Shown here in pieces: positions 59,128 to 64,000 of a DNA stretch of 64,000 nt. A program made the translations under genes and the position numbers. This stretch comes from Brachycybe producta (Eukaryota > Arthropoda > Diplopoda > Playtdesmida > Andrognathidae), in NCBI GenBank assembly GCA_036925085.1, contig JAUPFP010000128.1:1-64000 (forward strand), given 5' to 3'. The first letter of the stretch is position 1. Each line of letters starts with the position of its first letter. The notes beneath the pieces were generated by a model that saw only the letters and a program-made list of their open reading frames with translations, ran no database searches and had not been told where the DNA came from.

Positions 59128-59650
59128 ATATTATATATATTAAGCCAGGTCTGTGTGTGTGTGTAACGTCGGAATTTATATAAATTTAAATAAATGAACG
59201 CTTTTTTTCTCAAGGTCAACTATATGTTGTACACTCCCCATCCAAGAACCCCCATTGATATTAAATTGGAGAGGGGAAAAGGTTGGAAAGGGTGGGGGGG
59301 AGAGAAACGTGGAGGGGGAAAAAGGGGGAGGGGGTGACTGAAATTGAAATGAAAGGAGTAAAAAAAAGAACAAATGACGCGCATGCCAGCGAAAATGAAA
59401 AACTCATTTTCTCTTTCAAATATAAAAAGGGGCGGAGATAATAGTAGCAAAATTAAACTACAGTTTATCACGGGCAATTGTGCCCAGCATTAGAATTTCT
59501 TTTGCTCAGCCCTTTTATGAACGTCATCAATTTCTAATTGGTTTGTTACTTGGTCTGACGTCATAAAAGGCCTGAGGAAAGGAAATTCTAATGCTGGGCA
59601 CAATTGCCTGTGAATTTTGCTCCCGTCATTTATGACGGGTTACCCACTAA
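59128..59650 (+). mobile_element. Non-autonomous Helitron-like element, copy 1
   Basis: The 3' end has the hairpin CCCGTCATTTATGACGGG (59,622-59,639) followed after seven bases by CTAA (59,647-59,650) and T, matching the Helitron rule of a hairpin shortly before CTRR. The 5' end is placed near the AT-run before CCAGGTCTGTGTGTGTG, shared with copy 2, and is approximate. The body has purine-rich GGGGAGAGAAACGTGGAGG and carries an embedded 136-bp palindromic MITE (59,473-59,608). Confidence 0.6.
59473..59608. mobile_element. Palindromic MITE embedded in Helitron copy 1 (also 60,889-61,024)
   Basis: GGCAATTGTGCCCAGCATTA is mirrored by TAATGCTGGGCACAATTGCC. Its interior (CTTTTATGAACGTCATCAAT, TTCTAATTGGTTTGTTAC, TCTGACGTCATAAAAGG) is related to the free-standing element at 61,621-61,760. 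Confidence 0.75.
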
Positions 59651-59979
59651 TTATATATATAATATCCCAGGTCTGTGTGTGTGTGTGGAGTAACATCGGA
59701 ATTTATATAAATTTGAAGAAATGAACAGCTTTTTTTTTCTCAAGGTCAACTATATGTTGCACCCTTCCCATCCAAGAACCCCATGATAATAAATTGGAGA
59801 GGAGAAAAGGTTGGAAAATGTAGAGGGGGAGAGAGAGAGAGAGAAACGTGGAGGGGGAAAAAGTGAGAGGGGGTGACTCAAATTGAAATGAAAGAAGTAA
59901 AAAAAGGAACAAACGACTCGCATGCGCACAATTGCCTATGAATGTTGCTCCCGTCATTTATGACGGGTTACCCCACTAG
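59651..59979 (+). mobile_element. Non-autonomous Helitron-like element, copy 2, tandem to copy 1
   Basis: Begins directly after copy 1 and ends with hairpin 59,950-59,967 and CTAG at 59,976-59,979, then T. It shares the TG tract, purine-rich body and GCGCA region with copy 1 but lacks the embedded MITE and the region around it. Confidence 0.6.
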
Positions 59980-60633
59980 TAATCAAATAAAAATCCTAAC
60001 CATTTTCAGTTCAGTTTTCTTCAACCATCAAATTATTGCTACTAAAATGGCATTTTTTTTTTTGTAAATTTGTATGCAAGAATGTTTATTCTTGTGGTAG
60101 ACAAAACCAATAAAATAGGGATAGAACATTAAACATTACAGCAACATCAGTCAAAACATGTTGAGTTTTATATGATGCATCTGTTCTATCTCGGACTAAT
60201 TTTTTTAAAAGATTTTAACTGGGATCAGGCCTCGCCTACGGATAAAGTGGATGATACATTCCTAAACTGTTTGTCAGACCCTCTGACGTCACAAGCTTCA
60301 TCTTATGGTGAGACAACTATAGAAATTGTGTTTTCTATTTCACAAAATGGAATCTCAAAAAACTGTTGTCCATTTACAGTAATACTCATTCCAATGGATG
60401 GCCATTTAAATAAAATTATTCATTTAGTGTTTGATTTTTTCATTATGGCAAGTTTTCCCATTTAGCAAAATAGACAAACCTACCGTGCAAAATGTATGGT
60501 GGACAGATCATCAAGTTTATCTTGGAGAACTCATTGCGAGAATACTGTTTCTAAATCCAACAGGATAATCGGTTTACTTCGGAGAAACTTTAGTCACTGT
60601 CTACAGTGGAAACGAAAAAGCTACTTCACTACT
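59980..60633. other. Unassigned stretch between Helitron copies
   Basis: The 97-codon plus frame at 60,172 has no motif. ATTACAGCAACAT-AGTCAAAAC and CATGTTGAGTTT at 60,137-60,175 recur at 61,555-61,592, a short direct duplication. Confidence 0.4.
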
Positions 60634-61067
60634 TCAACACTCCCCCATCCAAGAACCTTATATTAAATTGGAGAGGGGAAAAGGTTGGAAAGTGTAGAAG
60701 GGGGGAGAGAAAGAAACTGGGAGGGGGGAAAAAGGGGGAGGGGGAAACTGGTATTGAAATGGAAGGAGTAAAAAAAAGAACAAACGACGCGCATGCGCGC
60801 ACCCGAGAAAATGAAAAACTCATTTTCTCTTTCAAATATAAAAAGGGGAGGAAATAATAGTAGCAAAATTAAACTAGAATTTATCACAGGCAACTGTGCC
60901 CAGCATTAGAATTTCTTTTCCTCCGTCCTTTTATGAACGTCATCAATTTCTAATTGGTTTGTTACTTGGTTTGACGTCATAAAAGGCCTGAAGAAAAGAA
61001 ATTCTAATGCTGGGCACAATTGCCTGTGAATTTTGCTCCCGTCATTTATGACGGGTTACCCCACTAG
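60634..61067 (+). mobile_element. Non-autonomous Helitron-like element, copy 3, 5'-truncated
   Basis: Starts within the body (CTCCCCCATCCAAGAACC) and lacks the TG tract. It contains the embedded MITE at 60,889-61,024 and ends with the same hairpin and CTAG at 61,064-61,067, then T. Confidence 0.6.
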
Positions 61068-61104
61068 TTTGAAAATAATTCCTACACTGCACTGCACGCC
61101 ATGC

Positions 61105-61175
61105 ACGGGAATTGAACTCATGACCATGACATGGGCTGAGAGTCTCAGACTAACCACTACACCAACAACACAAGA
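61105..61175 (-). repeat. tRNA-derived (SINE-like) sequence, copy 2
   Basis: On the minus strand GTTGGTGTAGTGGTTAGTCT is A-box-like and CATGAGTTCAATTCCCG is B-box-like. Related to 45,618-45,691 as described there. It begins about 40 bp after the Helitron copy 3 terminus. Confidence 0.45.
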
Positions 61176-61199
61176 AGGGATTAGAACGAGTTTTTCTTA

Positions 61200-61610
61200 C
61201 TTTTTTTTTAAAAAAAAACATGTTTTTGTTTAATAATTTTTATTCCATTTGCTCCTATAGATATTTATCTTTACTCATTTTTCTTGCGAACTCTACGCGA
61301 CCTAAATAGTGCAAATTTTGAGCAATAACTAGTCCTTGTGTTTTGTATAAGAGCTTCAACTTTTTTTTGTAAATTTTATTATTTTCTTTAATTTGTTTTT
61401 GCCTAGTTCATTCTTCTTATCATCGGTATCATGGGCGGTTTCCGCTTTTTGCCAACTTACCACAATAATGATAATAAAAATAATAGAGTTCGTGGCTAAT
61501 GGCGCCATTTTAAAGCTACACGCAGAGTAATTGAAAGAGTGATTGGACCTTACACATTACAGCAACATACGTCAAAACATGTTGAGTTTAATATGATGTG
61601 TTCCATCTGG
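61200..61610. other. Unassigned stretch with local duplication
   Basis: TTTTATTATTTTCTTTAATT and TTGCCAACTTACC-CAATAAT near 61,370-61,470 recur at 62,315-62,465, showing a partial duplication about 950 bp apart. No gene. Confidence 0.5.
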
Positions 61611-61620
61611 GACTATTTTT

Positions 61621-61760
61621 GGCTCTGCCCTTTTTATGACGACCAGCAACTTCTAATTGGTTGATTATGTAGTCTGACGTCACATGCTCCGCCCTTTTCA
61701 ACGTCGAACCACACAACAAACCAATTAGAAGTTCCCGGTCGTCATAAAAAGGGCGGAGCC
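61621..61760. mobile_element. 140-bp palindromic MITE
   Basis: GGCTCTGCCCTTTTTATGAC is mirrored by GTCATAAAAAGGGCGGAGCC; CTTCTAATTGGTT pairs with AACCAATTAGAAG. Related to the MITE embedded in the nearby Helitrons. Confidence 0.8.
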
Positions 61761-62810
61761 AACTTGTGTTTGTCCCGATTTCTAAATGCCTGTCTATTTT
61801 TGGGACCATTCTAACTTGGACGACGCCAAGGGTTGAAGGTACAAGCTAGCAGTAACGTGCAGTAGCGAAAAATAAAAAGATTAAACAAACAAAGCAGTTA
61901 AATTGTACACGAAATGGATGCGAAACTAGAAAAAAGCATAAAAACTGACATGGCTTAGCAACTATTACTTAAAGAGACCATTACCTCCAGAAATTTCTTT
62001 TCAAACTATTGTCAAGACTTACCCAATGATTGCCAAAACGATTTTTAAATATTAAAATAAGTCAATAAAACCATAAAAAACTTAAAACTGAAGTGACTTT
62101 TCCTGAGTCACCAAACGACCAAAAACGAAAGTCTCCCTCCTTAACTGAAAGACTAGCGAGGGCGTAAATAGGCAATATATTGACCTAGTCCTCCCGGGCC
62201 AGATAAAATAAGTGACTTAGCCAATCACTTAAGATACGAACAATAACTCGCTTCGTATATCCGGGCAAAAAAGGTCCGTCACAACATAGGACTTCAACTT
62301 TCTTCCTTCTTTGAAATTTTATTATTTTCTCTTTTAATTTGTTTTGCCTCGTTTTTTTGCTTGTTCATTGATCTGTTATTTTAAATTTAATTTTTATATG
62401 TTAATTCATCTATTACCAGCTTCACGGGCCATATTCGCCTTTTGCCAACTTACCTCCATAATAATGATAAGAAAAATAGCGATAGAAACTCGTGTGCATG
62501 AAATGGATACGACCTATACAAAAGCATAATAAGTGACATGGCACAAGTTTTTCACCATATTTGTACCAATGAAATACAATTGATTGCCAGCTTTCAAACT
62601 TAAAAAAGCTATTCAATTATAAACAATATATTCAAATGTCTTTTCTGTTCTTTTGTCACAGCCAAACAAGACAAAGAGATTGCAATATTCCGTGTGTCTG
62701 TATATGAATACCGAAAAATACTTCTTTTTAATGGACTTTACAATTATCAATAAAAAAAACACTTGTCTTTGTCAATCATCCTCACCTAATCACGCAACCA
62801 GATGTTAAAT
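61761..62810. other. Unassigned stretch before the fifth peptide gene
   Basis: Contains the second copy of the local duplication (62,288-62,545) and ACGAAATGGATGCGA/GAAATGGATACGA repeats. No gene family recognised. Confidence 0.45.
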
Positions 62811-62943
62811 TATTCGTATATAATAAGCCTATCATTCCGAATTATTAACCCACACTTAAGTCATTGAGTTTTCTCTCAACTGTTTCTATATCACTGAAAA
62901 TTGTTTAAAGATTTATTATTTTCAGAAATAATACCAACTTATT

Positions 62944-63016
62944 ATGTCTAGTTTCAAAGTATTTTTAATAATTAGTCTCATACTATTGGTGCTCACAGAT
63001 GAAGCGGCTAGTGATA
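62944..63016 (+). CDS. Signal-peptide exon of a fifth gene of the family (rest beyond the window)
   Basis: Exon 62,944-63,016 encodes 24 codons plus one base: M-S-S-F-K then a hydrophobic run VFLIISLILLVLT, and ends ...SD at GATA|GTAAGT, a phase-1 donor as in the other family members. TTATTTTCAG just before the leader (62,925) reads as a leader-intron acceptor. GTATATAATAA at 62,818 may be a TATA box. No six-cysteine exon was found between 63,017 and 64,000. An acceptor-like CTTTCAG at 63,276 opens only a 16-codon cysteine-free frame inside a palindromic repeat, so the real second exon is probably further right. Family membership rests on exon 1 alone. Confidence 0.55.
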
Positions 63017-63229
63017 GTAAGTATATTCATTTAAATCTATTATAAAAGGTAATGTTTTCCATGTGCACCCTTTTTCTAGTCTAATTCGGATCATTTTTTC
63101 ATGCTGAAAATACAATTCAAATCAGTACATTTATATTTTTTACAACACAGAACCGCGAGGGAAGTGGAAAAAGGTTAACACGGAAATTGAAGGGAACAGG
63201 AACATTTTTTTTGCGTTAATATAATTTCT

Positions 63230-63560
63230 GAACAGCTGTGTTTTTTCTTTCCAAATCTGATTATTCTGTCTTTCAGATAACAAAACTAAGAGAAATATGA
63301 ATGCGTTTTCCAAACTAGAAGGGTAGTTTGATCAATTATTGGTATTTTCATGTTGACATTCTTTAAAAATAAGTTTTTCACGTGAGTCTCAAAATAATCC
63401 AACTTTTTAAGAAGAGGATACATTTTAATTTTCGTCTATAAACGTTTATTTTGTAAGATATCAACATGAAAATATAATTAATTGATCGAACTACCCTTCT
63501 AGTTTCGAAGACACATTCAAATTTTTAATTTTGCACCTGAAAGACTGTTTGAAAACAGCT
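63230..63560. mobile_element. Palindromic element in the presumed intron of the fifth gene
   Basis: TCTTTCAGATAACAAAACT, GAATGCGTTTTCCAAACTAG and AGGGTAGTTTGATCAATTA are mirrored by TAATTGATCGAACTACCCTT, CTAGTTTCGAAGACACATTC and TTTTGCACCTGAAAGAC, with CAGCTGTG/AAAACAGCTT at the ends. Related sequence at 45,950-46,160; a fragment TTACCCTTCTAGT at 63,720. Confidence 0.65.
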
Positions 63561-64000
63561 TTTCATAATTCACCTTAACGCAAAAAAATATTCTGGTAAC
63601 TTAATATTTCCTATTAAACTATTTCCACAGTATTTTAAAACTTTAGGGCGGTTCTGTGTTGGACAAATCTATTAATTTCTATTGTATTTTCACCAATGAA
63701 GAAAAAAAAACAAAACAAATTACCCTTCTAGTCTGAAAAAGTTAAGACAAAAATACATTTCATAAAAAAAAATTAAAAACGTAATCTCATTCGTGTAACA
63801 TCCCCGTTTCCGTAGGGTTAGTAGAGAGATCTCTACTAGCCATCTAGAAGTGTCGAATGGATGTTGATGATTAAGTCTTTCGGTCTATTGGCTCCTGTGT
63901 TGCTACTTAACCACCAGGGACACAAGGGTCGGTACCTCAGGAGACCTGTGGTAGAGAATATTGTAGAGATGTCGTCTTACACTCGGCTGCTGGAGACTTC
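63561..64000. other. Right edge of the window
   Basis: No six-cysteine exon and no other gene recognised. 63,800-64,000 is less AT-rich and has no identifiable frame. Confidence 0.4.

Noticed and set aside
60172-60465. 97-codon plus-strand frame
   Set aside because: No motif, no splice context and neighbours are transposon debris.
59176-60893. Minus-strand frames rich in Phe, Pro and Ser
   Set aside because: Translations of the purine-rich body of the Helitron-like copies.
63277-63326. Second exon of the fifth peptide gene after CTTTCAG
   Set aside because: In phase but only 16 codons, no cysteine, and it lies within the arm of a palindromic repeat.

Overview
The window is intron-bearing, AT-rich animal DNA, not bacterial. 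Evidence: spliceosomal GT..AG introns in small secreted-peptide genes, a Ty1/copia retrotransposon with an initiator-methionine tRNA primer site, Helitron ends, many palindromic MITE-like elements and long satellite arrays. A marine or other aquatic invertebrate is my best guess. I cannot name the species.

Layout. 1-20,066 is a higher-order satellite array (monomer about 183-185 bp, with a longer spacer module) that runs off the left edge. 20,070-26,100 holds two diverged copies of one locus. The right copy carries an intact two-domain cysteine-rich peptide gene (23,977-24,471). The left copy keeps only the start of that gene and is interrupted by a 23-bp minisatellite element. 26,300-30,660 has one palindromic element and no recognisable gene. 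30,669-43,335 is a nest of transposons: a minisatellite element is split by a copia element (30,864-41,834, minus strand). That copia element carries a solo LTR in its reverse transcriptase (32,095-32,780) and a 5.25-kb foldback element in one LTR (36,416-41,665). 43,340-64,000 holds four more cysteine-rich peptide loci (47.6, 51.1, 56.4 and 62.9 kb, the last cut by the window edge), interleaved with MITEs, Helitron relics and short duplications.

The host genes form one family: five loci on the plus strand. In the four complete ones a phase-1 intron separates a signal-peptide exon from a six-cysteine exon with the spacing C-x10-C-x3-C-x7/8-C-x6/7-C-x-C, the pattern of cysteine-stabilised alpha-beta (CSab) defensins and toxins. 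The first gene has two such exons in series. All five six-cysteine domains are net acidic by residue count, unlike typical cationic defensins. Function (antimicrobial, venom or signalling) cannot be decided from sequence.

Most long open frames in the window are artefacts of tandem repeats with 22-23-bp units and are not annotated as genes.
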